A stretch of DNA of 61,899 bases from JBBTSQ01 sp039795895 (lineage in GTDB: Bacteria; Patescibacteriota; Minisyncoccia; Phycocordibacterales; JBAYGS01), in the NCBI GenBank assembly GCA_039795895.1, contig JBDKKW010000003.1, positions 1 to 61,899 on the forward strand. Direction: 5' to 3'. The position numbers were made by a program, and so were the translations under genes. Numbering within the stretch: the stretch's first letter is position 1; each line of letters begins with the position of its first letter. Below the pieces are notes generated by a model. That model was given only the letters and a program-made list of their open reading frames with translations, had not been told where the DNA came from and searched no databases. Positions 8,879-16,310 of this stretch are shown in pieces.

Positions 8879-9586
8879 ATGGAAATCCTCCCCGCAATCA
8901 TACCCAAAAATATCGAAGACCTTTGCGAACAATGCGCGATGGTAAATGGGTCTGTTGATATGGTCCAAATCGATATTTGCGACGGGATCTTTGTGTCTTC
9001 AAAAAGTTGGCCGTATCGAGAGGATTCAACTGAGTACACTTCGGATTTCAAAGATATTATTGCTGAGCGAGCCGAATTCCCATTTTGGGATCGACTTAAT
9101 TTCGAAGTACATTTGATGGTGGCGCATCCTGAGCAAGTGGTAAACGATTGGATCTCTGCTGGAGCTAGTCGAATCGTAGTCCACCTCGAAGCACTCAAAG
9201 ACCCAAAGCAATTTTTTGCAGATTTTCGTGAGCGTTTTCCAAAAAGTGGCGGTTCACTCCTCAGTGTCGAGCTTGGGGTGGCACTTCGTCTCGAGACGCC
9301 GGTAGATGTAGTGGCTCCTTTTTTGAACGAAGTGGATTTTGTACAGCTGATGAGTATCGCGAAGATCGGTGGTCAGGGACAAAAATTTGATGAAAAGACA
9401 CTCAATCGTATCGACATTTTGCGTACGCAGTATCCAGGGACAGTGGTGAGTGTGGATGGGGGAATTACTTTTGAAATTGCCACCGAGCTACTGTCTGTCG
9501 GCGCGAATCGGTTGGTGATAGGTTCGGCTATCTTTAACGCCGACAATCCTCACGAAATTATTGATGAATTAAAAGCATTATCATAG
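8879..9586 (+). CDS. rpe: Ribulose-phosphate 3-epimerase
   Basis: 235 residues, TIM-barrel fold. It converts ribulose 5-phosphate to xylulose 5-phosphate. Seen: VQIDICDGIFV near residue 30 (metal-binding Asp), FEVHLMVAHPE near 80 (metal-binding His) and SVDGGI near 181 (catalytic Asp and phosphate loop). The ATG directly follows the right arm of the S23 element, leaving no room for a separate promoter unless the element supplies one. It works with rpiB and the split transketolase on either side. Confidence 0.93.
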   Translation: MEILPAIIPKNIEDLCEQCAMVNGSVDMVQIDICDGIFVSSKSWPYREDSTEYTSDFKDIIAERAEFPFWDRLNFEVHLMVAHPEQVVNDWISAGASRIVVHLEALKDPKQFFADFRERFPKSGGSLLSVELGVALRLETPVDVVAPFLNEVDFVQLMSIAKIGGQGQKFDEKTLNRIDILRTQYPGTVVSVDGGITFEIATELLSVGANRLVIGSAIFNADNPHEIIDELKALS

Positions 9587-9613
9587 TGGGGATTGGTCGT
9601 TTATGGAGAGTGG

Positions 9614-9619
9614 TATAAT
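9614..9619 (+). promoter_or_regulatory. Extended -10 (TGGTATAAT) for the transketolase N-subunit gene
   Basis: TATAAT is preceded by TGG and lies 9 nt before the ATG at 9629. It overlaps codons of an upstream alternative start at 9593, which argues for the later ATG and a near-leaderless mRNA. Confidence 0.6.
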
Positions 9620-9628
9620 GAGAAGGCA

Positions 9629-10492
9629 ATGCTCACTCCAGAGAAAATTAAAAATCTCGAACTAAAAGCCAACGATATTCGCCAGTCGATTATCAAAATG
9701 TTGCTCGAAGCAGGCTCGGGACATACCGCAGGTCCTCTCGATATGGCAGACATTTTTACCTATCTCTACTTTCACGCACTCAAACACAATCCGAAAGTGC
9801 CAGGCTGGGCTGATCGCGATCGAGTAGTGCTTTCAAATGGCCATATTTGTCCGGTGCTCTATGCGACGATGGCACATTCAGGTTATTTTCCAGTTGAGGA
9901 ATTGAAGACGTTGCGAAAGTTCGGTTCGCGACTCCAGGGTCATCCACATCGAGAATTTTTGCCAGCACTTGAGACGAGCTCGGGACCACTTGGTTCTGGT
10001 TTATCACAAGCAGTGGGGATGGCACTCGCGGATCGTGTCGACAATGGTCGCACCTCAAACAAGCAATTTTATTGCCTCACTGGTGATGGCGAGCTCGACT
10101 GCGGACAGATATGGGAGTCGGCAATGCTTGCAGGCAAGGAAAAGATCCAAAATCTCACGGTTTTTATCGACCGCAACAACATCCAGATAGATGGCTTCAC
10201 CGAAGACATCATGCCGCTCAATCCGCTTGGCGATAAATGGCAGGCTTTTGGCTGGCATGTACAGGAGATCGATGGTCATAATTTTGCGATGATAGATGAG
10301 GCAGTCGGGCAGGCACAGGCCGTGTTCGACAAGCCGTCGGTGATCATCGCGAATACGATCGCCTCAAAAGGCGTCCCCGAATTCGAGCGAATGTTTGAAT
10401 GGCATGGCAAGCCACCAAATAAAGACGAGGCGGAGTTGGCGCTTCGTGAACTAAGGACTTGGCGCGGGAAGATTAAAGCTGAGCATGAATAA
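9629..10492 (+). CDS. Transketolase, N-terminal (thiamine diphosphate-binding) subunit
   Basis: 287 residues from the chosen ATG; an in-frame ATG 36 nt upstream is less likely because the -10 box lies between them. It carries the ThDP/Mg motif as GDGELDCGQIWE...RNNIQIDG (about 148-186), the substrate-site GSGHTAGPLD near the N-terminus and SNGH in the middle. It forms half of a two-chain transketolase moving two-carbon units between sugar phosphates. The C-terminal subunit is encoded 0.9 kb downstream. Split transketolases are known in archaea and CPR bacteria. Two unknown genes and a small ORF separate the halves. Confidence 0.92.
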   Translation: MLTPEKIKNLELKANDIRQSIIKMLLEAGSGHTAGPLDMADIFTYLYFHALKHNPKVPGWADRDRVVLSNGHICPVLYATMAHSGYFPVEELKTLRKFGSRLQGHPHREFLPALETSSGPLGSGLSQAVGMALADRVDNGRTSNKQFYCLTGDGELDCGQIWESAMLAGKEKIQNLTVFIDRNNIQIDGFTEDIMPLNPLGDKWQAFGWHVQEIDGHNFAMIDEAVGQAQAVFDKPSVIIANTIASKGVPEFERMFEWHGKPPNKDEAELALRELRTWRGKIKAEHE

Positions 10493-10497
10493 TTTTT

Positions 10498-10878
10498 ATG
10501 GAATCTTCAGAACAAATAACGCGACACAATCTTAGGAGGGAGACCGTTGAGCTCGGTGTTCGAGACCAGGTGCGAGGATATCGTGTGGTGCTTGAAAAGT
10601 GCGGAACAGCGTCAGATGTTCTGAAAATGACTAGTGTGGATAATTATCAGCTTGAAGGTCGAATGAATATGACTCGTGAGACGGCATATCTAGTTCTCCT
10701 TGATGCTGGATATACCGCCGAAGAAGCTATAGCGTATCTGGAGGCTATTCCAAGGAGAGAGATCGATGAGAAAGTATTTGTTGATGCTGAAAAATGGGAT
10801 ACTGACCCATATTACCGGAGACTCAAGGAGAATGATTTTGAAGAAAGATTAGCTCGATTACTTAAGGATGTAAATTAA
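10498..10878 (+). CDS. Hypothetical soluble protein between transketolase subunits
   Basis: 126 residues, strongly charged and predicted mostly helical. The middle (about 50-85: NMTRETAYLVLLDAGYTAEEA) resembles a UBA-like or helical hairpin segment, but I cannot assign a family. It starts 5 nt after the transketolase N-subunit stop, and its TAA overlaps the next ATG by one base (TAATG), so it is part of the same transcript. Function unknown. Confidence 0.6.
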   Translation: MESSEQITRHNLRRETVELGVRDQVRGYRVVLEKCGTASDVLKMTSVDNYQLEGRMNMTRETAYLVLLDAGYTAEEAIAYLEAIPRREIDEKVFVDAEKWDTDPYYRRLKENDFEERLARLLKDVN

Positions 10879-11231
10879 TGCAAAATACAAAAACAGAAAG
10901 ATATTGGTTAAAATGGGGATTAATTTTTCTTAAAGGGAGTTTTGTGCTCACAGTAATTTGTTTTTTAAATACGAGTTACAATGATTTTATTCCTACATAC
11001 GCTTTGCCATTAATTCCTGGAGAATTAACTATGGGTTTTATAAGTAGGTTTTTTGGATCTCAAGAATCGTGGATTATAGGTCCTTACAGTCATACTATTG
11101 TGGTATTGGCGGTATTAATTGTGGCTTTATCGGAGTACTTTTTATTCGGTGCACTTATTGGTGCACTTATCGATTTGCTTCATGGAAAAATCGAAAATCT
11201 TCCGGTGTCTCGTCGAATATCTAGCTCCTAG
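10878..11231 (+). CDS. Hypothetical membrane protein
   Basis: 117 residues. One hydrophobic segment is near 13-33 (WGLIFLKGSFVLTVICFL) and two more at about 66-100 (YSHTIVVLAVLIVALSEY, FLFGALIGALIDLL). Its ATG overlaps the preceding stop codon, which implies translational coupling. The family is not recognised; its presence inside the transketolase operon may be incidental. Confidence 0.6.
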   Translation: MQNTKTERYWLKWGLIFLKGSFVLTVICFLNTSYNDFIPTYALPLIPGELTMGFISRFFGSQESWIIGPYSHTIVVLAVLIVALSEYFLFGALIGALIDLLHGKIENLPVSRRISSS

Positions 11232-11238
11232 TGTCTGA

Positions 11239-11244
11239 TATAAT
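11239..11244 (+). promoter_or_regulatory. -10 box TATAAT for the small ORF/transketolase C-subunit unit
   Basis: TATAAT lies 8 nt before the ATG at 11253, the same geometry as other leaderless starts in the window. Confidence 0.6.
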
Positions 11245-11252
11245 CTATTTAT

Positions 11253-11384
11253 ATGCTTAACACACTTCAAAAAATAAATCCTCATGCTTCGCTAATATAT
11301 CGTCTCTCTAAGGATGTGCGACGATGTGATTTCGCTAAATCAGCTATGCAGGATGAGCAAACTCTGAGACAAATAATTTTATGA
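11253..11384 (+). CDS. 43-residue ORF translationally coupled to transketolase C-subunit
   Basis: A small frame starting MLNTLQKINPHASLIYRL and ending QTLRQIIL. Three things support it as real: a perfect TATAAT 8 nt before its ATG, its place as the first start after that promoter, and a 4-nt ATGA overlap (11381-11384) with the transketolase C-subunit start. The peptide is basic and amphipathic with no recognisable domain. It may be a short protein or a leader whose translation delivers ribosomes to the next gene. Confidence 0.5.
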   Translation: MLNTLQKINPHASLIYRLSKDVRRCDFAKSAMQDEQTLRQIIL

Positions 11385-12373
11385 TAAATCCACAGGCAAA
11401 ATTAAACAGCAAATTATTTGATGCTGATGTCGAGCAGTTGCCGATCCGCAAAGGGTTTGGCGAGGGGTTGTTGGCCGCGGCGGAAATGGATATGAACGTA
11501 GTGGGGCTATGTGCTGACTTGACGGAGTCGACCCAGATGCACCTCTTCAAGAAAAAATTCCCGGAGCGATTTGTAGAGATGGGAATTGCCGAGCAAAATA
11601 TGGCAAGTGTCGCGAGTGGTATGGCAGCAATGGGGAAGATTCCCTTCATCACCTCGTACGCGATGTTTTCTCCGGGGCGAAACTGGGAGCAGATTCGCAC
11701 GACGATTTGCTACAACAATCAGCCGGTGAAAATTGCCGGCTCTCATGCAGGTGTGTCGGTGGGTCCAGATGGTGGCACACACCAAGCGATCGAGGATATG
11801 GCGCTGATGCGGATTATCCCGAAGATGGTAGTGATTTCGCCATGCGACTCAATTGAAGCCAAAAAAGCGACTATCGCTTTGGCCAAGACAAAAAGTCCGA
11901 CCTATATCCGTCTGGCTCGCGAGAAAACACCGATTGTGACCACCGATGCGACACCATTTGAAATCGGTAAGGCACAAATCCTCTGGTCACCAGCGACGGG
12001 TAAAGCAGATGTGGCGATTATCGCCACTGGCGCTTTGGTGTATCGAGCTTTGCAGGTAGCAAAGGCGCTTGAGAAAGAAAAGATTGGGGTGACGGTAGTG
12101 AATGTGGCGACGATCAAACCACTTGATACTGAGACGATTTTAAAAGTGGCAAAAAATGCCGGGCGGGTAGTGACCGTGGAAGAGCATCAGATGGCCGGAG
12201 GATTGGGTAGTGCAGTGGCTGAATTTTTGGCGACAGCTCATCCTGTACCGATGGAATTTGTGGCAGTCAAAGATCAGTTTGGACAGTCGGGCACGCCAGA
12301 TGAACTGATTGCTCATTATGGATTGGATGAGAAGGGGATTACTTATGCAGTGAAAAAAGTGATGAAGAGGTAA
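11381..12373 (+). CDS. Transketolase, C-terminal subunit
   Basis: 330 residues: pyrimidine-binding domain (about 20-185) and transketolase C domain (about 205-325). Visible landmarks are FVEMGIAEQNM (with the catalytic Glu that activates thiamine diphosphate), GPDGGTHQAIED and TVEEHQMAGGLGSA. It pairs with the N-subunit at 9629-10492 to make an active transketolase at subunit interfaces. Its ATG overlaps the stop of a 43-codon ORF that has its own promoter, so the two halves need not be expressed from one start site. Confidence 0.93.
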   Translation: MINPQAKLNSKLFDADVEQLPIRKGFGEGLLAAAEMDMNVVGLCADLTESTQMHLFKKKFPERFVEMGIAEQNMASVASGMAAMGKIPFITSYAMFSPGRNWEQIRTTICYNNQPVKIAGSHAGVSVGPDGGTHQAIEDMALMRIIPKMVVISPCDSIEAKKATIALAKTKSPTYIRLAREKTPIVTTDATPFEIGKAQILWSPATGKADVAIIATGALVYRALQVAKALEKEKIGVTVVNVATIKPLDTETILKVAKNAGRVVTVEEHQMAGGLGSAVAEFLATAHPVPMEFVAVKDQFGQSGTPDELIAHYGLDEKGITYAVKKVMKR

Positions 12374-12494
12374 AACTTCCATAATCGGCGCACTTCTTTG
12401 TCGCCGGCTCCGTCCGCTCCCGCACTGTATGTCCATATACAGTTTGGTTGCGTTACTCGCCGGCTTCGCGAATTGCATCCAATTATGGAAGTTT
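12373..12494. repeat. Hairpin element bounded by a 13-nt inverted repeat
   Basis: AAACTTCCATAAT (12373-12385) is perfectly inverted at 12482-12494. The G/C-rich interior holds further hairpins, for example CTGTAT/ATACAG near 12426-12443. It lies between the convergent transketolase and PfkB-kinase genes. Its reverse strand carries a GAGCGGACGG...GGCGA stretch that recalls the conserved loop of the tRNA-linked elements. Right next to it is TAGTAGTTAGACGTTAGACA (12507-12526), related to the S23 element arms. Confidence 0.55.
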
Positions 12495-12506
12495 GTAGAC
12501 ACGGGG

Positions 12507-12526
12507 TAGTAGTTAGACGTTAGACA
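12507..12526 (+). repeat. Dispersed repeat copy related to S23 element arms
   Basis: TAGTAGTTAGACGTTAGACA shares the TAGTAGTTAGAC core with the S23 arm at 8445-8464. A shorter copy (TTAGTAGTTAGAC) is at 50904-50916. Confidence 0.5.
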
Positions 12527-12530
12527 AGAA

Positions 12531-12569
12531 AAATCCCCCAGAAATTGCAGAGCAATTTCTGGGGGATTT
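12531..12569. terminator. Bidirectional terminator between convergent genes
   Basis: A perfect 18-bp stem (12531-12548 with 12552-12569) with a 3-nt loop and flanking A and T runs. It can terminate both the transketolase transcript (+) and the PfkB-kinase transcript (-). Confidence 0.8.
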
Positions 12570-12615
12570 AAGTCTTCTAATTGTTGGTTGTAAATTGTAA
12601 GTTGTATGTTTGTCC

Positions 12616-13614
12616 CTAAATTTCTTTCGGCCAATAATCTGCGGGTGCTTTTGCAAGCCACTCTTCAATTTCCGCGAGTGTCAGCAGGCCTTTTTGGGCA
12701 CCTACGTATTGCACTACCGACATAGAATTGACCGGGGCGATACGCAAAGCTTCGAGCACTGTTTTTCCAAGAGCAAGTGCAGACACAAAGGTAGATGCAA
12801 AAGCGTCTCCCGCACCGGTTCTTTCGTAAGGAGGTTTTGGATCAGGGTATATCCTCATAAAGTACGATTTATTACCATCATACAAATATGCTCCCTTTGG
12901 TCCATCTGTAATCACTACAATCTTTGGTCCCAACCCCGCAATCCCTACGAGTAATTTTTTAATGTCTTTTTCTTCGGTATTCAAAATTCGCCTTGATTCT
13001 TCAACGTTGCATACAAAGATTTCTGTTCGCGCATATAATCGCTTTAGTTTTTCTACTCCGAGCTTCATCTGAAAAGTCCCCGGCTGGAAAGCCACTTTTA
13101 CTTCTGGATTTTTCTCAACGTAGTCCATTATTTCCTCATGGTATCTTTCACTTGCACCTCCAAGCGAGCTCACGTATAGCCATTTTGGTGCGGTAATGGT
13201 GGGTAGTGTGTAGGGATACTCGTTGTGTCTGACCAAGATGGTTCGTTCAGCTTCATACCAGAGGACATAGTGGTAGTTGGTCTGGATGTTTTTGTGTCGC
13301 GAGAGATATTTTGTCGAGACATTGTTTTTCTTAAGCTCGCTTATACACTCATCTCCATTTGTGTCCATGCCAAGGTCGGATACCAATGCAGAAGAAAGGC
13401 CGAGTCGTGCTCCGGCTACAGAGGCGTTGGCACTATTACCGACAGCTTTCACCACTTCGACAAATTCGTACGGAATCTTATCGGCAAAATTCATACAAAT
13501 TTGGCAAGCAGACGTATCGACATCACAATGCACCGACGCTTCCTTGAGTCGGATAAATGCATCGGTAGTAATATCGCCAATCGCCACAAAATCGTATTTT
13601 TTAGAAAAAATCAT
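12616..13614 (-). CDS. PfkB-family carbohydrate/nucleoside kinase
   Basis: 332 residues from the chosen ATG. An upstream in-frame Met would include the promoter, so the start at 13614 is preferred. Both PfkB signatures are present: the glycine-rich VGNSANASVAGARLG near residue 63, and the C-terminal TGAGDAFASTFVSA with the catalytic Asp. The family phosphorylates ribose, fructose 6-phosphate, adenosine and others; the substrate is not readable. In this context, with non-oxidative pentose phosphate genes and fba nearby, a sugar or ribose kinase role is plausible. It converges on the transketolase gene with a shared terminator. Confidence 0.88.
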   Translation of the reverse strand: MIFSKKYDFVAIGDITTDAFIRLKEASVHCDVDTSACQICMNFADKIPYEFVEVVKAVGNSANASVAGARLGLSSALVSDLGMDTNGDECISELKKNNVSTKYLSRHKNIQTNYHYVLWYEAERTILVRHNEYPYTLPTITAPKWLYVSSLGGASERYHEEIMDYVEKNPEVKVAFQPGTFQMKLGVEKLKRLYARTEIFVCNVEESRRILNTEEKDIKKLLVGIAGLGPKIVVITDGPKGAYLYDGNKSYFMRIYPDPKPPYERTGAGDAFASTFVSALALGKTVLEALRIAPVNSMSVVQYVGAQKGLLTLAEIEEWLAKAPADYWPKEI

Positions 13615-13623
13615 GATAGGCAA

Positions 13624-13629
13624 ATTATA
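13624..13629 (-). promoter_or_regulatory. -10 box TATAAT for PfkB kinase
   Basis: TATAAT on the minus strand, 9 nt before the ATG at 13614; leaderless geometry. Confidence 0.6.
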
Positions 13630-13686
13630 GCATAGACAACAAAAAATCCACGAACACATCGGTGTTCGCGGAGGGGGATGGGCACA

Positions 13687-14190
13687 TCAGTAACAATATT
13701 CAGACTCGTCACCTTCGTGATCAGTGCCGAGTGGATTACCAAGGTCGCGTGCCCATTGCTGGATGATATTCATCAAAATCCACAGAGCAATACTGCTTCC
13801 GGCGCTGATTGTAAGGCACTTACTGATGAGTATGGCCACTTCCGGATGAGTAAAAAACAGGACGGACAGGATCATGATGCCGATGTGCGCAGGGTATATC
13901 CGCACTTCCTCCGCGATAGTCAGCCAGGTTGGCCACGAATCACAATCAGTCATGATGTTGGACCAGTCGTTTGTTTTCTCGGTATGATTTTCACCGACCC
14001 AACGCTTACCTACGGTGTAGCCAGCGACGACCATCAAGACTATTCCCAAACACGCCAAGATGAACGAGACTATTGATGCGATGAACCAAAGGAGGAAGCC
14101 GACGGTTTCAATCACAAAGTTAAAAAAGTCCTCGAATGGCTCGGGGCAGTATTGTCGGCAAAATTCAATGGCAGAAGCGACGAATTTCAT
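13687..14190 (-). CDS. Hypothetical membrane protein with Shine-Dalgarno start
   Basis: 167 residues. Hydrophobic segments lie at about 29-60 (VGFLLWFIASIVSFILACLGIVLMVVAGY), 101-122 (IGIMILSVLFF) and 125-148 (LTISAGSSIALWILMNII). The N-terminal part carries two Cys (FCRQYCPEPF) and the C-terminus is acidic (HEGDESEYCY). AAAGGTGA sits 5-6 nt before the ATG, unlike the leaderless neighbours. A TTGTAC-17 nt-TACAGT promoter is possible in the 78-nt divergent gap with fba. Family not recognised. Confidence 0.7.
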   Translation of the reverse strand: MKFVASAIEFCRQYCPEPFEDFFNFVIETVGFLLWFIASIVSFILACLGIVLMVVAGYTVGKRWVGENHTEKTNDWSNIMTDCDSWPTWLTIAEEVRIYPAHIGIMILSVLFFTHPEVAILISKCLTISAGSSIALWILMNIIQQWARDLGNPLGTDHEGDESEYCY

Positions 14191-14255
14191 ACTAGGTCAC
14201 CTTTCTTTTTTGAGGTTCTGATTCCGTCTCCACTGTAGCATCATTTGACTTGTGG

Positions 14256-14261
14256 TACAAT
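14256..14261 (+). promoter_or_regulatory. Extended -10 (TGGTACAAT) for fba
   Basis: TACAAT preceded by TGG, 7 nt before the ATG at 14269. Confidence 0.6.
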
Positions 14262-14268
14262 AGTGCGT

Positions 14269-15162
14269 ATGAAAACATTGCGTACTTATGTAGAGGAGGC
14301 ACAGCAGGCAAAACGTGCCATTGGTCATTTTAATATTTCAAATATGGAAGGTGTGTGGGCGATTGTGAAGGCTCGGGAAGTGATGTCGAAAGAAGTTGGA
14401 TTTGAATTGCCGGTGATTATTGGTGTATCAGAAGGCGAGCGAGACTTTTTTGGTGTGAAGCAGATTTCTGCGGTGGTAAAAAGTATTCGTGCGACCGGTG
14501 CGCCGGTGTTTCTTAATGCCGATCACACCTATTCGTTTGATCGAGTCAAGGAGGCGATTGATTCTGGCTTTGATATGGTCATTTTTGATGGCACCGAGCT
14601 TCCATTTGAAGAAAATGTGAAAGTGGCCAAGCAGTGCGTGTCGTATGCGAAGAGTGCGAAGCCTTTTTTTGGTGAACGAGTGCTTGTCGAGTGTGAACTT
14701 GGCTATATCGGTAAATCTTCAAAGGTGCTCGATGCAGTACCCGAAGGCGCTTCCATTTCTGATGACAGCTTGGTGAAGCCTGATGAAGCTAAACGATTTG
14801 TGCGAGAGACAGGAATCGACCTACTTGCTCCTGCGGTAGGCAATATTCACGGTATGTTTGCAAAAGGAAAGGACCCTGCGCTCAATATTACCCGAGTAGC
14901 TGAAGTATCACAGGCAACTGGTGTCCCATTGGTGCTCCATGGTGCTTCGGGAAATACTGATGCCGATATTCAAAACGCAATCAAGGCCGGTGTGGCGATT
15001 GTGCATGTCAGTACTGAACTTCGAGTGGCGTATCGTACTGCCCTCGACACGTCACTTGCCACTAATCCAAAAGAAGTTGCTGGTTATAAATATCTCACTC
15101 CCGCTCGTGATGCTATACAAAAGGTAGTCGAGGAAAAGTTGCGAGTATTTACCAAAGCGTAA
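14269..15162 (+). CDS. fba: Class II (zinc) fructose-bisphosphate aldolase
   Basis: 297 residues. It cleaves fructose 1,6-bisphosphate to dihydroxyacetone phosphate and glyceraldehyde 3-phosphate. Zinc-ligand motifs are visible: NADHTYSF (about 83-90), ECELGYIG (about 142-149), VGNIHGMF (about 189-196) and LVLHGASGN (about 221-229). The start is set by the -10 box 7 nt upstream; an in-frame ATG 24 nt earlier overlaps the promoter. Together with gap it links the pentose phosphate genes to lower glycolysis. The gene is divergent from a Shine-Dalgarno-type membrane-protein gene. Confidence 0.93.
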   Translation: MKTLRTYVEEAQQAKRAIGHFNISNMEGVWAIVKAREVMSKEVGFELPVIIGVSEGERDFFGVKQISAVVKSIRATGAPVFLNADHTYSFDRVKEAIDSGFDMVIFDGTELPFEENVKVAKQCVSYAKSAKPFFGERVLVECELGYIGKSSKVLDAVPEGASISDDSLVKPDEAKRFVRETGIDLLAPAVGNIHGMFAKGKDPALNITRVAEVSQATGVPLVLHGASGNTDADIQNAIKAGVAIVHVSTELRVAYRTALDTSLATNPKEVAGYKYLTPARDAIQKVVEEKLRVFTKA

Positions 15163-15222
15163 TTAAAAAGAAAATCCCCCGTACGTCGGAACGTGCAGGG
15201 GATTGAGTTTGGAAAGAACTGA

Positions 15223-15783
15223 CTACTTCCTCACGGTCAGCATCGCCAGAGAAAGGGTGTTTTCTTTACGCCCCTTGAGCAAGTGCTTGATGCGAGGTAA
15301 ATCTTCTTCGACAACGATAAGACCATTGCTTGCGTTTTCAACGACACCACCCGGCGCGCGTTCGTTGTAGTTGTACCGGACATAGATCCAGCCGTTATTT
15401 CCACCACTGTTTTTGGCGAGAATTTCAACAGAGTTGTCTGCGTTGGGATTGTTGATCCTGAACACTCCGTATGGTTCGAGCACAAAAGTGCGTTCACCTT
15501 TGCCGGTAGGTTTGTTGACGGTAAGGGTAATTGCTCCGGGCTGTGTGCCACGAGTCACTGAGCGGGCAAAAGCATCTATGAGTGCGTCCACGGCACCTTC
15601 GTGACCACCGGTCAAAAAGTAGTTCCTTGGTCTGTTCTTTTTGAGAAACTTTATAAAGCGATCAGCTCTTTCTTCATGAAGCTGTTCGAGCTTTTTAATG
15701 CGCTTTGTGACTCGAGTGCGAATCTTCTGAATCTCTTCGCCTTGTGCTCGCAGGGCCTGATTAATTTGTTTAGGAGTGCTCAT
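15223..15783 (-). CDS. Hypothetical protein with basic coiled-coil N-terminus
   Basis: 186 residues starting MSTPKQINQALRAQ. The ATG at 15783 is preceded by GAAAGG at Shine-Dalgarno distance; a longer frame starting at 15831 has no such site. Residues about 10-55 are a basic helix (IQKIRTRVTKRIKKLEQLHEERADRF). The rest (about 60-186) looks like an alpha/beta domain with many Asn/Gly (NPNADNSVEIL, GGNNGWIYVRYNYNERAP). Family not recognised. It is the middle of three minus-strand Shine-Dalgarno-type genes. Confidence 0.65.
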   Translation of the reverse strand: MSTPKQINQALRAQGEEIQKIRTRVTKRIKKLEQLHEERADRFIKFLKKNRPRNYFLTGGHEGAVDALIDAFARSVTRGTQPGAITLTVNKPTGKGERTFVLEPYGVFRINNPNADNSVEILAKNSGGNNGWIYVRYNYNERAPGGVVENASNGLIVVEEDLPRIKHLLKGRKENTLSLAMLTVRK

Positions 15784-15864
15784 TGCAGTAGCCTTTCTAG
15801 TTGTCAAACGGTTCCACTCCCTATTTTCCATACCGATTAATCTTTGTCAACTCTCCCGAGGTAC

Positions 15865-15888
15865 AAAAAACCGCTGGAATACCAGCGG
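15865..15888 (-). terminator. Rho-independent terminator after the LuxR-type gene
   Basis: CCGCTGG/CCAGCGG stem with a 4-nt loop, followed on the minus strand by TTTTTT. It ends the HTH gene transcript just before the 186-residue gene. Confidence 0.8.
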
Positions 15889-15893
15889 TGGCG

Positions 15894-16220
15894 TTACAAT
15901 TTCTTGTGGGCCTTTCGGAATTTTGTAATAACGGGGGATATTCCTTGCACCCGATATTTCACTTTCACCAGCCCGAGGGCGATCGCAAGGTGGGTAAACT
16001 CGACGATCCGGGTGCCGTTGTCAATGAGTAGGTTTAGTCGGTCGATGATCTTGGTGCGGTGTGTCTCAACCGTCTTTGGACTTATCCCAAGAATCGAAGC
16101 CACTCTTTTTGTGGGTTCGCCTGAGGCCAAGAGCTGTAGCACTTCGAGCTCACGGCCGCTCAGTGGGAAGGTTTCGAGATTGATTGTTGTGGTTGTCCGA
16201 TGAGATCTTGGTCTCGGCAT
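15894..16220 (-). CDS. LuxR/FixJ-type helix-turn-helix DNA-binding protein
   Basis: 108 residues starting MPRPRSH. GGAGG lies 5 nt before this ATG and overlaps an earlier ATG at 16232, so the second ATG is preferred. The LuxR_C HTH covers about residues 22-80: LSGRELEVLQLLASGEPTKRVASIL followed by GISPKTVETHRTKIIDRLN. No receiver or ligand domain is present, so this is a stand-alone DNA-binding unit, perhaps regulated only by its level. TTGACT-16 nt-TAGGGT upstream may be its promoter. Confidence 0.9.
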   Translation of the reverse strand: MPRPRSHRTTTTINLETFPLSGRELEVLQLLASGEPTKRVASILGISPKTVETHRTKIIDRLNLLIDNGTRIVEFTHLAIALGLVKVKYRVQGISPVITKFRKAHKKL

Positions 16221-16296
16221 ACGGTCCTCCATGCTGTAAAAGGTTCGTTTCTGCCACTTACCCTACTCTTTATGTTTTAAAAGTCAACACATCTGG

Positions 16297-16302
16297 TATA
16301 CT
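16297..16302 (+). promoter_or_regulatory. Extended -10 (TGGTATACT) for the 2-hydroxyacid dehydrogenase
   Basis: TATACT with upstream TGG, 8 nt before the ATG at 16311. Confidence 0.6.
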
Positions 16303-16310
16303 TGGTGTAT

